From: an uncultured Acetobacteraceae bacterium
GTDB lineage: Bacteria; Pseudomonadota; Alphaproteobacteria; Acetobacterales; Acetobacteraceae
Direction of reading: 5' to 3'
Length of the DNA: 40,042 bases
Assembly (NCBI GenBank): GCA_937873175.1
Contig: CALMVT010000189.1
Coordinates: 1-40,042 of the forward strand
The translations under genes were made by a program, and so were the position numbers. The notes under the pieces are model-generated. The model searched no databases. It worked only from the letters and a program-made list of their open reading frames with translations, and had not been told where the DNA came from. Below are positions 25,002-34,117 of the stretch, in pieces (position 1 is the stretch's first letter; every line of letters begins with the position of its first letter).

Positions 25002-25796
25002 ATGTCGGATCTTTCCACGACGGCACATGGCGTTGCAGTGCCCAGCCCGGTCGTGCGGCGGATCGGCTTTACCGATCTTCAGGCGGCGCTCGCCGAAGGC
25101 TGGCGCGACTTCCTCGCCATTCCCACGCAGTTGGTGTTCCTGTGCATCCTTTACCCGATCATCGGCCTGATTGCGGCGCGGGTCGCGGTCGGCAGCAACC
25201 TGCTGCCGCTGGTCTTCCCGCTCATCGCCGGGTTTGCGCTGGTCGGGCCGGTGCTGGCGATTGGGCTGTATGAACTCAGCCGGCGGCGGGAAGCCGGCTT
25301 GCCGGTGTCCTGGCTCAACGCCTTCGACGTGTTGCGCAACCCGGCCATGCTCTCGGTCGCCGTGCTCGGCGGCGTGCTGTTCGTTATTTTCTTCGCATGG
25401 CTCGGCGCCGCGCGGGCGATCTACGCCCTGACGATCGGGGGCGAGGCGCCGTCCGCGGTGGGCGACTTCATCGAGACGATCCAAGCGTCGCCGCATGCGT
25501 GGCAACTGCTGGTGATCGGCAATGTCGTGGGCTTCCTGTTCGCCCTGCTGGTGCTGACCATTGCCGCAGTGTCGTTCCCGCTGCTGCTGGACCGCGACGT
25601 CAGCCCGGTTGTTGCGGTGCAGACCTCGGTGCGGGCGGCAATGGCCAATCCCGGGGCCATGCTGGCTTGGGGCCTCATTGTCGCCGTGGTGTTGTTCCTC
25701 GGCTGCTTGCCACTGTTTGTCGGGCTTGCGGTCGCCATGCCGGTGCTCGGCCACGCGACGTGGCACCTGTATCGCCGCGTGGTGGCGCCGGGCTGA
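25002..25796 (+). CDS. DUF2189-like integral membrane protein
   Basis: A 264-aa protein with about six hydrophobic segments, for example LVFLCILYPIIGLIAA, LLPLVFPLIAGFALVGPV and LIVAVVLFLGCLPLFVGLAV. The N-terminal block RRIGFTDLQAALAEGWRDF and the pattern that follows resemble DUF2189 family proteins, whose function is unknown. ATG 25002 follows a perfect AAGGAGG with 6 bases spacing, so expression is probably strong. It is followed by a convergent tRNA gene. Confidence 0.8.
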   Translation: MSDLSTTAHGVAVPSPVVRRIGFTDLQAALAEGWRDFLAIPTQLVFLCILYPIIGLIAARVAVGSNLLPLVFPLIAGFALVGPVLAIGLYELSRRREAGLPVSWLNAFDVLRNPAMLSVAVLGGVLFVIFFAWLGAARAIYALTIGGEAPSAVGDFIETIQASPHAWQLLVIGNVVGFLFALLVLTIAAVSFPLLLDRDVSPVVAVQTSVRAAMANPGAMLAWGLIVAVVLFLGCLPLFVGLAVAMPVLGHATWHLYRRVVAPG

Positions 25797-25814
25797 TGCC
25801 AGTTACGGGCCGGC

Positions 25815-25889
25815 TGGTAGCGGCGGACAGATTTGAACTGCCGACCAAGGGATTATGATTCCCCTGCTCTACCACTGAGCTACGCCGCC
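25815..25889 (-). tRNA. tRNA-Met (CAT), elongator type
   Basis: On the minus strand a 75-nt cloverleaf with encoded CCA: acceptor GGCGGCG pairs with CGCCGCT (one G-U), D arm AGCTCAGTGGTAGAGC, anticodon stem GGGGA/TCCCT around the loop ATCATAA, T-loop GTTCAAATC. Anticodon CAT with this loop context is typical of elongator methionine rather than the initiator or tRNA-Ile2, which has a different stem. It lies directly downstream of mnmA on the same strand. Confidence 0.92.
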
Positions 25890-25942
25890 TGGCCGGGCGG
25901 GGGATATGCCTCAGCGCGGGCCTGGCGTCAATCGGGAGCGCG

Positions 25943-27007
25943 TCATTCCCGGTCGATGAAGCCGCCGCCGAGAACGCGGTCCCCGTCATAGAACACGCAG
26001 GCCTGGCCCGGCGCGGCCAGCGCCGGCGTGTCGAGCTGGACGGCGGCACTGCCCTGCGTCGCCACCACCGCCGCCGGCTGCGGCGTCTCCCGCGCCCGCA
26101 GCTTCACGGTGCAGCAGATGGGCAATGCCGGCGGATCAATCAGCCAGTTGACCTCGCGCAGTCGGATGCGGTCGCCGCCGGCCGTGCGCGGCCCCACCAC
26201 GATGCGGCGCCGCCCCGCATCCACCGCCAGTACGGCCTGGCGCTGCCCGGCGTCGAACGACGCGGCGCCCAACGCCCTTTGCTGCCCCACGGTGTAACGC
26301 GCGACGCCGGCGTGCCGCCCCAGCACCCGACCGTCCCGGCTCATGATGTCGCCCGCCTCATTGGCGTCCGGGCGCAGCCGGGCCACCAGGTCGGCATAGG
26401 ACCCTTGGGGCACGAAGCAGATGTCCTGGCTGTCCGGCTTTGCCGAGACCGCCAGGCCAAGACGGGCAGCATGGCCCCGCACCGCGTCCTTGCCGGGCAT
26501 GCCGCCGAGCGGAAAGCGGGAAAACGCAAGCTGGTCGTGGGTGGTGGCGAACAGGAACCAGCTTTGGTCGCGCGCCGGGTCGGCGGCACGGTGCAGTTCT
26601 GGCCCGCCGACACCCTCGACGCGTCGCACGTAATGCCCGGTCGCCATCGCCTCCGCGCCGAGGTCGCGCGCCAGGGTCAGCAGGTCCGTGAACTTCACCG
26701 ACATGTTGCAGCGGACGCAGGGCACCGGCGTTTGTCCGGCGGCGTAGCTGTCGGCGAAGTCGTCGATCACAGCACTTCGGAACCGGGCCTGCGCGTCGAT
26801 CACGTAATGTGGGATGCCGAGGCGGTCGGCCACGTTTCGCGCATCGTGGATGTCCTGCCCGGCGCAGCACGCGCCCCGCCGGCCTGTGGCGGCGCCGTGG
26901 TCGTAAAGCTGCAAGGTGACGCCGACCACCTCGTGCCCGGCCTCATGCAGCAGCCCGGCGACCACGCTGCTGTCCACGCCGCCGGACATCGCGGCGACGA
27001 TCCGCAT
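25943..27007 (-). CDS. mnmA: tRNA-specific 2-thiouridylase MnmA
   Basis: Thiolates U34 of Lys, Glu and Gln tRNAs. PP-loop SGGVDSS at residues 8-14; the catalytic Cys97 is in PCVRC and the partner Cys in DICFVPQG. The C-terminal domain carries the block VGPRTAGG and ends with GGGFIDRE. 354 aa, normal. AAGGAG is 7 bases before ATG 27007. The gene follows a ferredoxin and two cysteine desulfurases, the likely sulfur donors, with 11 bases between the ferredoxin stop and this start. Confidence 0.95.
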   Translation of the reverse strand: MRIVAAMSGGVDSSVVAGLLHEAGHEVVGVTLQLYDHGAATGRRGACCAGQDIHDARNVADRLGIPHYVIDAQARFRSAVIDDFADSYAAGQTPVPCVRCNMSVKFTDLLTLARDLGAEAMATGHYVRRVEGVGGPELHRAADPARDQSWFLFATTHDQLAFSRFPLGGMPGKDAVRGHAARLGLAVSAKPDSQDICFVPQGSYADLVARLRPDANEAGDIMSRDGRVLGRHAGVARYTVGQQRALGAASFDAGQRQAVLAVDAGRRRIVVGPRTAGGDRIRLREVNWLIDPPALPICCTVKLRARETPQPAAVVATQGSAAVQLDTPALAAPGQACVFYDGDRVLGGGFIDRE

Positions 27008-27018
27008 GATCCCGCTCC

Positions 27019-27348
27019 TTAACCCTGCGCGTTGCGCGTCGCGGCCGGGAGCTTAACCACCAGCCCGTCCAGCGCCGCTGTCATGACGATCTGGCAACCG
27101 AGGCGGGAGGTCGCCTCCAGGCCGAACGCCAGGTCAAGCATATCCTCCTCATCCTCCGTCGGCTTGGCCAAGCGCTGGAACCAGGTGGAAGCAACGATGA
27201 CATGGCAAGTCGAGCAGGCGAGCGATCCCTCGCAGGCGCCCTCGATATCTACCCCGTGCTTGTGCGCGATCTCCAGCACCGACAGGCCCAGCGGCGCATC
27301 CACCTCGCGCGTCGCGCCGTTGCGTTCGATGAAGGTCATCTTGGGCAT
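27019..27348 (-). CDS. fdx: ISC-type [2Fe-2S] ferredoxin
   Basis: Adrenodoxin-like ferredoxin of 109 aa. Cluster ligands are Cys39, Cys45, Cys48 ([10 protein letters not shown]) and Cys85 (RLGCQIV), with the family's [12 protein letters not shown] acidic stretch. In the ISC system it supplies electrons for cluster assembly. ATG 27348 follows GAGG at 6 bases and starts immediately after the stop of the desulfurase gene, so the two are translationally linked. Confidence 0.92.
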   Translation of the reverse strand: MPKMTFIERNGATREVDAPLGLSVLEIAHKHGVDIEGACEGSLACSTCHVIVASTWFQRLAKPTEDEEDMLDLAFGLEATSRLGCQIVMTAALDGLVVKLPAATRNAQG

Positions 27349-27349
27349 G

Positions 27350-28513
27350 TCAGGCCTCGGCATTCAGGACAGGGTGGAGCACGGCGGCGGCCAACGCCTC
27401 CGCGGCGTAGTCCACGTCGGCCGCGGAGGTAAAGCGTCCCAGCCCCAGGCGCAAGGTCCGCGCCGCCGCCGCGTCGGTCAAACCAATCGCGCGCAAGACA
27501 TAGCTCGGTTCAATCTCCGCCGAGCTGCATGCGGAGCCGGTCGATGCGCACAACTCCGGCACGGCCCGCAGGAGATCCAGCGCCGGCATGGGGAAAGTGA
27601 CGTTGAGATTGCCAGGGATGCGGTGCCGCATCGACCCGTTCACCTGCAGTTCCGGCATCTGCCGCCACAGCCCGGCCAGCAAACGGTCGCGCAACTGGGT
27701 CAGGCGCGCCGCTTCCTCCTCCATTTCCAGGCGTGCTAGGCGGCAGGCCTCGCCCAAGCCGACCACGAGCGGTGTTGGCAGGGTGCCGGACCGCAGCCCA
27801 CGCTCCTGCCCGCCGCCGGAGAACAACGGCGCGAGCCGCACCCGCGGGCGGCGGCGAACATACAACGCGCCGACGCCCTTCGGGCCATATAGCTTGTGGC
27901 CGCTGAGGCTCAGCAGGTCGATGCCGTGCACGTCGATGGCGATCTTCCCGGCGGCCTGCGCCGCGTCGGTGTGGAACAGCGCCCCGGCGTCCCGCGCGAC
28001 CGCCGCCAGCGCCGCAACATCCTGGATCACGCCGGTCTCGTTGTTCACGGCCATGACGCTGACTAGCAAGGTCGGCTCGGCCAAGGCGGCCCGCAGCACG
28101 GCTGGGTCCAGGCGGCCATCGGGATCGACCGGCAGCACAATCGGCTCGAACCCGTCCTCCGCCGTGTCGGCCACGCTTTCCAGCACGCATTTATGCTCAG
28201 TTGCCACCGTGATGACCCGGCGGCGCGGATCGCCGATGCGCCGGGCGTGTCGAGCCGCGCCCTTGATGGCAATGTTGTTCGCCTCTGTCGCGCCGGAGGT
28301 CAGCACGATTTCCCGCGGCTCCGCGCCGATCAGCGCCGCGACCTCGGCGCGCGCATCCTCCACGGCGCCCGCCGCGTCCTGGCCCATCCGGTGCTCGGCG
28401 CTGTGCGGGTTGCCGTATTGTTCGGTGAACCAGGGCAGCATGGACGCCAGCACCCGGGGGTCGCAGGGTGTGGTGGCCTGATTGTCGAGGTAAACGGGTC
28501 GGTTCGGGCGCAT
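27350..28513 (-). CDS. Cysteine desulfurase, IscS/NifS type (first copy)
   Basis: PLP enzyme that transfers sulfur from cysteine. Near the N-terminus is YLDNQATT, the PLP lysine is in [10 protein letters not shown] and the active Cys loop is [15 protein letters not shown]. About 387 aa. The loop is longer than in SufS enzymes, as in IscS. ATG 28513 was chosen because conserved sequence begins there; the open frame goes on to 28735 without support. It ends one base before the ferredoxin gene and follows the second desulfurase by 16 bases. Confidence 0.92.
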   Translation of the reverse strand: MRPNRPVYLDNQATTPCDPRVLASMLPWFTEQYGNPHSAEHRMGQDAAGAVEDARAEVAALIGAEPREIVLTSGATEANNIAIKGAARHARRIGDPRRRVITVATEHKCVLESVADTAEDGFEPIVLPVDPDGRLDPAVLRAALAEPTLLVSVMAVNNETGVIQDVAALAAVARDAGALFHTDAAQAAGKIAIDVHGIDLLSLSGHKLYGPKGVGALYVRRRPRVRLAPLFSGGGQERGLRSGTLPTPLVVGLGEACRLARLEMEEEAARLTQLRDRLLAGLWRQMPELQVNGSMRHRIPGNLNVTFPMPALDLLRAVPELCASTGSACSSAEIEPSYVLRAIGLTDAAAARTLRLGLGRFTSAADVDYAAEALAAAVLHPVLNAEA

Positions 28514-28529
28514 AAACGCCGATATGGCG

Positions 28530-29600
28530 CTAGGCTGCCCGCTTCGCCAGCCTTGCAGCCATCGCGCCGTAGGCGTCCCCGAACGCCTGCACGTCGTGCC
28601 AGCCGGCATTCCACGGCAGGCTGACGCGGATCGCCTCCCCGGCGAGCGCGCCGGCCCCCATGGCGTCCAGCACATGGCTGCGCGCAACCTTGCCGCTGCT
28701 GCACGCGGCCCCTGCGGACACCGCGACGCCCGCAAGGTCCAGCGCGATCACCTGGGTGTCGGCCCGCACCCCGGGCAACGCCAGGCAGGTTGTATTGGAC
28801 AAACGGTGATTGCCGCCCAGCACGACAGCACCGCAGCGGATGGCGTGGGCCTCCGCCGCGTCGCGCATCGGGCGGAGGTCCGGGCGGGGCAGCGTGGCCG
28901 CGGCGGCGAAGCCGGCAATGCAGGGGAGCGCCGGCGTTCCGCCGCGGCGCCCCCGCTCCTGCCCACCGCCGCGGATCACCGCCGCGACCTCGTACCCCGG
29001 CGCCAGCAATAGTGCGCCGGCGCCCTTCGGGCCGCCCAGCTTGTGCGAGGACAGCGCCATGCTGTTGGCGCCGAGCGCCGCCAAGCTCGTTTCCATGCGC
29101 CCGGCTGCCTGGACGGCATCGACATGCAGCAGCGCGGCGTGCCGCCGGCAAAGCGCCGCCGCGTTTGCGACCGGCTGCAGGGTGCCGGTTTCGTTGTTCG
29201 CCAGCATCAGGCAGACCAGTGCCGGCGGTCCCGCCAGGCTGCGGGCCAGCGCATCGAGATCAGCGGTCCCGTCGGCGTCCACCGGCAGGATCTCGGTCCT
29301 GGGCGCCGCCGCGCGCACGGCGTCATGCTCCGTGGCGCCGATGATCACCCGCCGTGCCGCGGACAGCCCGGCAATTGCCAGCGTGTTGGCCTCGGTGCCG
29401 CCCGAGGTGAACACGACGTTCTCCACCCGTGCGCCGAACCGGGCGGCGATGGCAGTGCGGGCGTCCTCCAAGACGCGCCGGGCCGCGCGGCCGGCTGCGT
29501 GGACGGAGGCCGGGTTGCCCATGAGGTCAAGCGCGGCGAGAAGCGCCGCGCGCGCTTCCGGCCGCAGCGGCTCCGTCGCGTTGGCGTCGAGGTAGGCCAT
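28530..29600 (-). CDS. Cysteine desulfurase, NifS-like (second copy)
   Basis: A second, diverged desulfurase of 356 aa: YLDANATEP at the start, SSHKLGGPKG with the PLP lysine, GGQERGRRGGT, and the Cys loop SAGAACSSGK. Identity with its neighbour is only moderate, so this is an old duplication or paralogue, not a recent tandem copy. ATG 29600 follows the cysE stop (TGA 29604-29606) by three bases. Together the two could separate sulfur flow to Fe-S clusters and to tRNA thiolation. Confidence 0.9.
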   Translation of the reverse strand: MAYLDANATEPLRPEARAALLAALDLMGNPASVHAAGRAARRVLEDARTAIAARFGARVENVVFTSGGTEANTLAIAGLSAARRVIIGATEHDAVRAAAPRTEILPVDADGTADLDALARSLAGPPALVCLMLANNETGTLQPVANAAALCRRHAALLHVDAVQAAGRMETSLAALGANSMALSSHKLGGPKGAGALLLAPGYEVAAVIRGGGQERGRRGGTPALPCIAGFAAAATLPRPDLRPMRDAAEAHAIRCGAVVLGGNHRLSNTTCLALPGVRADTQVIALDLAGVAVSAGAACSSGKVARSHVLDAMGAGALAGEAIRVSLPWNAGWHDVQAFGDAYGAMAARLAKRAA

Positions 29601-29603
29601 CAC

Positions 29604-30296
29604 TCACTCAGCCGCGGGGGACCGGCTCAGCGCGGACACCCGGGCCTCCAGCGCCAGCAACTCCGCCCTCAGCGACTCAAGATTGCGGACCAAAGGATCG
29701 AGCGTTTCTTCACAAGGCGTGCCATAGGCGACAAAGATCGGCGTGGGGCTTGCCGGCTGCGGGGCCGCCCGCTTCACCGGGTCGCGCTCGACCGGGCGCG
29801 CGGGGATGCCGACCACAGTGACGCCGGCGCCCACCGGCTGGACCACCACGGCGTTCGCGCCGACCCGCGCGCCGTCCCCGATCAGGATGTTGCCCAGGAT
29901 CTTCGCCCCGGCGCCCACGATCACGTTGTTGCCGAGCGTCGGATGCCGCTTGCCTCGCTCGCTGCTGGTACCGCCGAGCGTCACCCCGTGGTAAAGGTAA
30001 ACGTCGTCGCCGACCTCCGCCGTTTCCCCGATCACGACGCCCATGCCGTGGTCGATGATCAGCCGCCGGCCGATGCGCGCGGCGGGGTGGATCTCGATGC
30101 CCGTCAGGAACCGCCCGAGATGGGCAAACATCCGTGCCGGCAGGCGCAAGCCGCGCCGCCACAAGCCATGCGAGAGTCGATGCCACAAAACCGCATGCAG
30201 GCCCGGGTAGCACAACAGCACCTCAAGCCGGGACCGGGCGGCCGGATCCCGTTCCCGATAGGCGCTGATGGCTTCACGCAGAAACATGAATGCCAT
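29604..30296 (-). CDS. cysE: Serine O-acetyltransferase CysE
   Basis: Makes O-acetylserine, the precursor of cysteine. The 230-aa protein has a short N-terminal helical part ([20 protein letters not shown]) and a left-handed beta-helix with hexapeptide repeats, including [17 protein letters not shown] and YHGVTLGGT with the active-site His. The length fits the short CysE form common next to iscS. Start ATG 30296; ATG 30287 is an alternative. It is the first gene of the sulfur block and should supply the cysteine used by the two desulfurases. Confidence 0.93.
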   Translation of the reverse strand: MAFMFLREAISAYRERDPAARSRLEVLLCYPGLHAVLWHRLSHGLWRRGLRLPARMFAHLGRFLTGIEIHPAARIGRRLIIDHGMGVVIGETAEVGDDVYLYHGVTLGGTSSERGKRHPTLGNNVIVGAGAKILGNILIGDGARVGANAVVVQPVGAGVTVVGIPARPVERDPVKRAAPQPASPTPIFVAYGTPCEETLDPLVRNLESLRAELLALEARVSALSRSPAAE

Positions 30297-30566
30297 GCGA
30301 CAATTCCGTTATGTGTTTAGGATGTGGCCACCTTATATAGGATGCATCCACGGGTTAGCGCTGCCCCCGGCAAAGAGATTTCCCGAGGCGGCGCCAATCC
30401 GAGCTAAGCCGTTTGCCCCGCGAGGTCAACTCGCGGGAGCCGACGGTTAGGCGGAGCATGTTCATTGGAAGCGGTCGGAGCGACGCTAGGGCAATGCCCG
30501 GCATGGCCCGCCGCGGCAGCGACCGACGGCCCGGCTTGGCCGCGGAAAGAAGGAAAACTGGACACC
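30297..30566. promoter_or_regulatory. Divergent promoter region with repeats before cysE
   Basis: Between cysE (minus) and the hydrolase (plus). A palindrome GGATGCATCC lies at 30340-30349, a TA-rich stretch at 30333-30339 and two TAGGATG direct repeats start at 30318 and 30338, 20 bp apart. These are upstream of cysE and could be an operator for a Rrf2-type sulfur/Fe-S regulator, but no known consensus is matched. The rest of the gap, to 30566, shows nothing recognisable. Confidence 0.35.
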
Positions 30567-31232
30567 ATGCCTGAGGTCATGTTCGCCGGTCCTGATGGGC
30601 GGCTTGAGGGACGCTATCACCATTCCAAGGAAACTGGCGCCCCGCTGGCGCTCATCCTGCACCCCCACCCGCTGCATGGGGGCACGATGAACAACCGCAT
30701 CTCCTACACGATGTACCAGTCGTTCCAGAAGCTCGGCTTCTCGGTCATGCGGTTTAACTTCCGCGGCGTCGGGCGCAGCCAGGGCAAGTACGACGGCGGC
30801 TTCGGCGAGATCAGCGACGCCGCCGCGGCGCTCGACTGGATGCAGATGGTCAATCCGAACTCGGGCGGGTTGTGGATCAGCGGATACTCTTTCGGCGCCT
30901 TCGTGGGCATGCAATTGCTGATGCGGCGCCCGGAGATTTCGGGCTGGGTGAGCGTGGCGACGCCGGCCAGCCACTACGATTTTGGCTTCCTCGCCCCGTG
31001 CCCGTGCGGCGGCCTGATGCTGCACGGCGACAGCGACGAGTTGGTGCCGGAACCCTCGGTGCGGAAGCTGGTGGACAAGCTGAACACGCAAAAGAATGTT
31101 CAGGTTGATTACCGGGTCTACCCGGGTGCAGACCACGTGTTCGCCAGCCATGCCGAGCATGTCGGCCAGGCCATTGAAGACCATGTTGGCCAGATCATGG
31201 CCCGCAAAGCAATGGCGCTGGCAGCCGATTAA
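30567..31232 (+). CDS. Alpha/beta hydrolase, COG2945-like
   Basis: A 221-aa hydrolase with the oxyanion block LHPHPLHGGTMNN, the block FNFRGVGRS, and the nucleophile elbow GYSFGA. The acid and His may be in HGDSDELVP and GADHVFASHAE. Start ATG 30567 lies after AAGGA, about 12 bases upstream. It resembles the small hydrolases of the COG2945 group, whose substrates are uncertain. It ends in a strong terminator. Confidence 0.86.
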   Translation: MPEVMFAGPDGRLEGRYHHSKETGAPLALILHPHPLHGGTMNNRISYTMYQSFQKLGFSVMRFNFRGVGRSQGKYDGGFGEISDAAAALDWMQMVNPNSGGLWISGYSFGAFVGMQLLMRRPEISGWVSVATPASHYDFGFLAPCPCGGLMLHGDSDELVPEPSVRKLVDKLNTQKNVQVDYRVYPGADHVFASHAEHVGQAIEDHVGQIMARKAMALAAD

Positions 31233-31257
31233 GCCAGCACAGCAAATTGGCTATCCC

Positions 31258-31295
31258 AGCCGTGCGGGCCTTTAAAAAGGCCCGCACGGCTTTTT
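31258..31295 (+). terminator. Rho-independent terminator after the hydrolase gene
   Basis: A stem of up to 16 bp (31258-31273 with 31276-31291, tight loop) is followed by TTTTT at 31291-31295. A classic intrinsic terminator for the hydrolase transcript, and may also serve the convergent msrB. Confidence 0.9.
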
Positions 31296-31308
31296 ATAGG
31301 GAAGCAGG

Positions 31309-31737
31309 TCAGGCGGGCTGGAAATCCAGCGAAACGCCGTTCATGCAGTAGCGCTGGCCAGTCGGCGCCGGGCCATCTGGGAAAACGTGGCCGAGATGGC
31401 TGCCGCAGTTGCTGCAATGCACCTCCGTGCGGGCCATGCCCCAGGACCGGTCCTCCGTGGTGCCAACCGCGTTCGGCGCGACCGGCTGGAAGAAACTGGG
31501 CCAGCCGGTGCCGCTTTCGAACTTGGCGTTCGTCTTGAACAGCGCCTGGCCGCAGCCGGCGCACTGGTAAACGCCGTCGCGCTTTTCGGCATTCAGCGGG
31601 CTGGTGCAGGCACGCTCGGTGCCGTGGCCGCGCATCACCTTGTACTGCTCCGGCGTGAGCATGGCTTTCCACTCGGCGTCGGTGCGGGTAAAGGGATACG
31701 CCTCCGCCGGCTTGGTCTTGGTCGCAAACAGGGACAT
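31309..31737 (-). CDS. msrB: Peptide-methionine (R)-S-oxide reductase MsrB
   Basis: Repairs methionine-R-sulfoxide in proteins, 142 aa. The catalytic Cys131 is in RYCMNGVSLDF, and the zinc ligands are CxxC pairs Cys59/Cys62 and Cys108/Cys111. A further Cys44 (ACTSPLN) is a candidate recycling cysteine. GGAG lies 8 bases before ATG 31737. The stop faces the hydrolase terminator. Confidence 0.95.
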   Translation of the reverse strand: MSLFATKTKPAEAYPFTRTDAEWKAMLTPEQYKVMRGHGTERACTSPLNAEKRDGVYQCAGCGQALFKTNAKFESGTGWPSFFQPVAPNAVGTTEDRSWGMARTEVHCSNCGSHLGHVFPDGPAPTGQRYCMNGVSLDFQPA

Positions 31738-31799
31738 GGTTTGATCTCCTCCGATCAGTCCCGGTTATATGGGGGCCGGGCCGCGTTTCGGGAGGGCGT

Positions 31800-32810
31800 T
31801 CACGGCAAGCCGCCCACGGTGTCCTGCAGAACGCCCCACGCCGCATCGCCGTACTTGCCATGCCAATCGCTGTAGAAGCCGCTCTTTTTCAGCGCGTCGC
31901 GGAAAGGCGCCGCCTCGGTGTCGTTGAAGGCCAGCCCGTTGCCCGAAAGCTTGCCGCGCAACTCGGCGTTGAGCTTGGCCACATCGGCCCGCTCGTCCAG
32001 CGCCGACTTGTTGATCTCGCGCGCCACGATCTCCTGGGCGTCCCTGGGCAGCCGCTCGAAGCTGCGGCGGTTGGCCAGGAACCAGTAGCCGTCCCACATA
32101 TGGTTGGTCATCGAGCAGAACTTCTGCACCTCGTAGATCTTCGTCGTCTCGATCACCGCCAGCGGGTTTTCCTGCCCATCGACAATCTTGGTTTGCAGGG
32201 CGGAGTAGGTTTCGCTGATGTTGATGCTGGTCGGCGACGCGCCGAGGGCTGTGAACATGCTGGTCCAAAGCGGGCTGACCGGCACGCGCAGCTTCAGGCC
32301 GCGGATATCCTCCGGCGCGCGGATCGGCTTCGTGCTGGTGGTCATTTGCCGGAACCCGTTGTCCCAGATGCGGTCCATGGCGAGCAGGCCGCGCTTGGCG
32401 ATCTCCCCCCGCACGAACTCGCCGAGCTTGCCGTCCATCGCGCGCCAAACCTGGTCGTAGTCCTTGAAGGCGAAGCCCACGCCGTTGATGCTCGCCGGCG
32501 GCACCAGGGTCGCAAGGATCAGGCCGGACAGCGTGAAGAACTCCACCGCCCCGGACCGGAGCTGGCTCAGCATGTCGGTGTCGGAGCCGAGCTGGTTGTT
32601 TGGGAAAACCTTGATCTCCACCCGGCCGCCCGTGGCCTCCAGCACGCGCGCCACCCCCTCGTTGGCGCGGATGTTCATCGGGTGCGCGGCCGGCAGGTTG
32701 TTCGCGAACTTGTAGGAGAACTCGGCAGCGCCGGCGGGCCGGCTGCGGATGGCGAACAGCGGCAGCGCGGCCGCCCCGGCGGTCAGGCTGCGGCGGGTGA
32801 TGGGCGGCAT
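31800..32810 (-). CDS. TRAP transporter solute-binding protein (DctP family)
   Basis: Periplasmic binding protein of 336 aa. The twin-arginine motif TRRSLT with a hydrophobic stretch suggests a Tat-exported signal. The DctP-type core has HPMNIRANEG, GRVEIKVFPNNQLGSDTD and the ligand-binding block GLKLRVPVSPLWTSM with DGQENP. The membrane components DctQ and DctM are not in this window, so its partner is elsewhere or absent. AAGGAGG lies 8 bases before ATG 32810. Divergent from the thiolase. Confidence 0.9.
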   Translation of the reverse strand: MPPITRRSLTAGAAALPLFAIRSRPAGAAEFSYKFANNLPAAHPMNIRANEGVARVLEATGGRVEIKVFPNNQLGSDTDMLSQLRSGAVEFFTLSGLILATLVPPASINGVGFAFKDYDQVWRAMDGKLGEFVRGEIAKRGLLAMDRIWDNGFRQMTTSTKPIRAPEDIRGLKLRVPVSPLWTSMFTALGASPTSINISETYSALQTKIVDGQENPLAVIETTKIYEVQKFCSMTNHMWDGYWFLANRRSFERLPRDAQEIVAREINKSALDERADVAKLNAELRGKLSGNGLAFNDTEAAPFRDALKKSGFYSDWHGKYGDAAWGVLQDTVGGLP

Positions 32811-32931
32811 GGGCGCGTCCTCCTTCATTCTTTGTTGCATTGCCCGTAACGCAATTCTGGCCCGGACGGAAGGCCCGCTTGCATCGCGGCCTTGTTCCAC
32901 CGAAATCCCAGGAAAGGATCGGAGGCTGTTT

Positions 32932-34110
32932 ATGACCGCATGCATCGTTGGCTGGGCGCACACCCCGTTCGGCAAGCTAGAGGAACCGGACGTGGAGGCG
33001 CTGATCGCCCGCGCCGCCGGCGGCGCCATCGCAGATGCGGGCATCGACCCGGCGGAGATCGACGGGGTGTTCGTCGGCCTGTTCAACAACGGCTTCTCCC
33101 GCCAGGATTTCCCAAGCTCCCTGCCCATGCAGGACATCGAGGCGCTGCGGTTCAAGCCGGCGACCCGGTATGAGAACGCCTGCGCGTCCGGCTCCGCCGC
33201 GATCCACGGCGCGCGGGACTTCCTTTCGGCCGGGCGCGGCCGGTTCGCGCTGGTGGTGGGCGCGGAGAAGATGACGGCGACGCCAGGTCCGCAGGTCGGC
33301 GACAACCTGCTGGGCGCGAGCTACCGGCGGGAGGAGGGCGACATCCCCGCAGGCTTCGCCGGCGTGTTCGGCCGTATCGCCGAGCGGTATTTCCAGCGCT
33401 ACGGCGACCAGTCGGACGCGCTGGCCGCGATTGCCGCCAAGAACCACCGCAACGGCGTGGACAACCCGTATGCGCAGATGCGGCGCGACCTCGGATACGA
33501 GTTCTGCCGCAATGTCAGCGAGAAGAACCCCTACGTCGCGCCGCCGCTGAAGCGCACGGACTGCTCGCTGGTCAGCGACGGTGCGGCGGCGCTGGTGCTC
33601 ACGGACGAGGACACCGCGCGGGGCATGGCGCAGAATGGGGGCAAGGCCGTGCGCTTCCGCAGCGCGGTGCACGTCAACGACTTCCTGCCGCTGTCTCGCC
33701 GCGACCCCACCCGGTTCGACGGCGCGGCGCTGGCCTGGTCGCAGGCGCTGCAGCAGGCCGGGCTGACGCTGCAGGACCTGTCCTTTGCCGAGGTGCACGA
33801 CTGCTTCACCATCGCCGAGCTGCTGGCCTACGAGGCGATGGGGCTGGCCGAGCCGGGCCAGGGCGCGCGGTTGGTGCTGGACGGCACAACCGGGCCGGAC
33901 GGGCGGCTGCCGATCAACCGCAGCGGCGGGCTGAAGGCCAAGGGCCACCCTGTCGGCGCAACCGGGGTATCAATGCACGCCATCGCCGCCATGCAGTTGA
34001 CGGGGCAAGCCGGCGCCATGCAGTTGCCGCGGGCGAACGTGGCCGGCGTATTCAACATGGGCGGTGCGGGCGTCGCGAACTACGTCAGCATCCTTGAGCC
34101 GCTGGGCTGA
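32932..34110 (+). CDS. Thiolase-family acetyl-CoA acetyltransferase
   Basis: A 392-aa protein of the thiolase/SCP2-thiolase group. The acyl-accepting Cys84 is in ENACASGSA, and further blocks are HDCFTIAELL and GLKAKGHPVGATG. Ketothiolase or acyl-CoA acyltransferase activity is likely; whether it degrades or condenses is not decidable. GGAGG lies 6 bases before ATG 32932. It faces flgL with only 7 bases between stops. Confidence 0.9.
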   Translation: MTACIVGWAHTPFGKLEEPDVEALIARAAGGAIADAGIDPAEIDGVFVGLFNNGFSRQDFPSSLPMQDIEALRFKPATRYENACASGSAAIHGARDFLSAGRGRFALVVGAEKMTATPGPQVGDNLLGASYRREEGDIPAGFAGVFGRIAERYFQRYGDQSDALAAIAAKNHRNGVDNPYAQMRRDLGYEFCRNVSEKNPYVAPPLKRTDCSLVSDGAAALVLTDEDTARGMAQNGGKAVRFRSAVHVNDFLPLSRRDPTRFDGAALAWSQALQQAGLTLQDLSFAEVHDCFTIAELLAYEAMGLAEPGQGARLVLDGTTGPDGRLPINRSGGLKAKGHPVGATGVSMHAIAAMQLTGQAGAMQLPRANVAGVFNMGGAGVANYVSILEPLG

Positions 34111-34117
34111 ACGGCAG

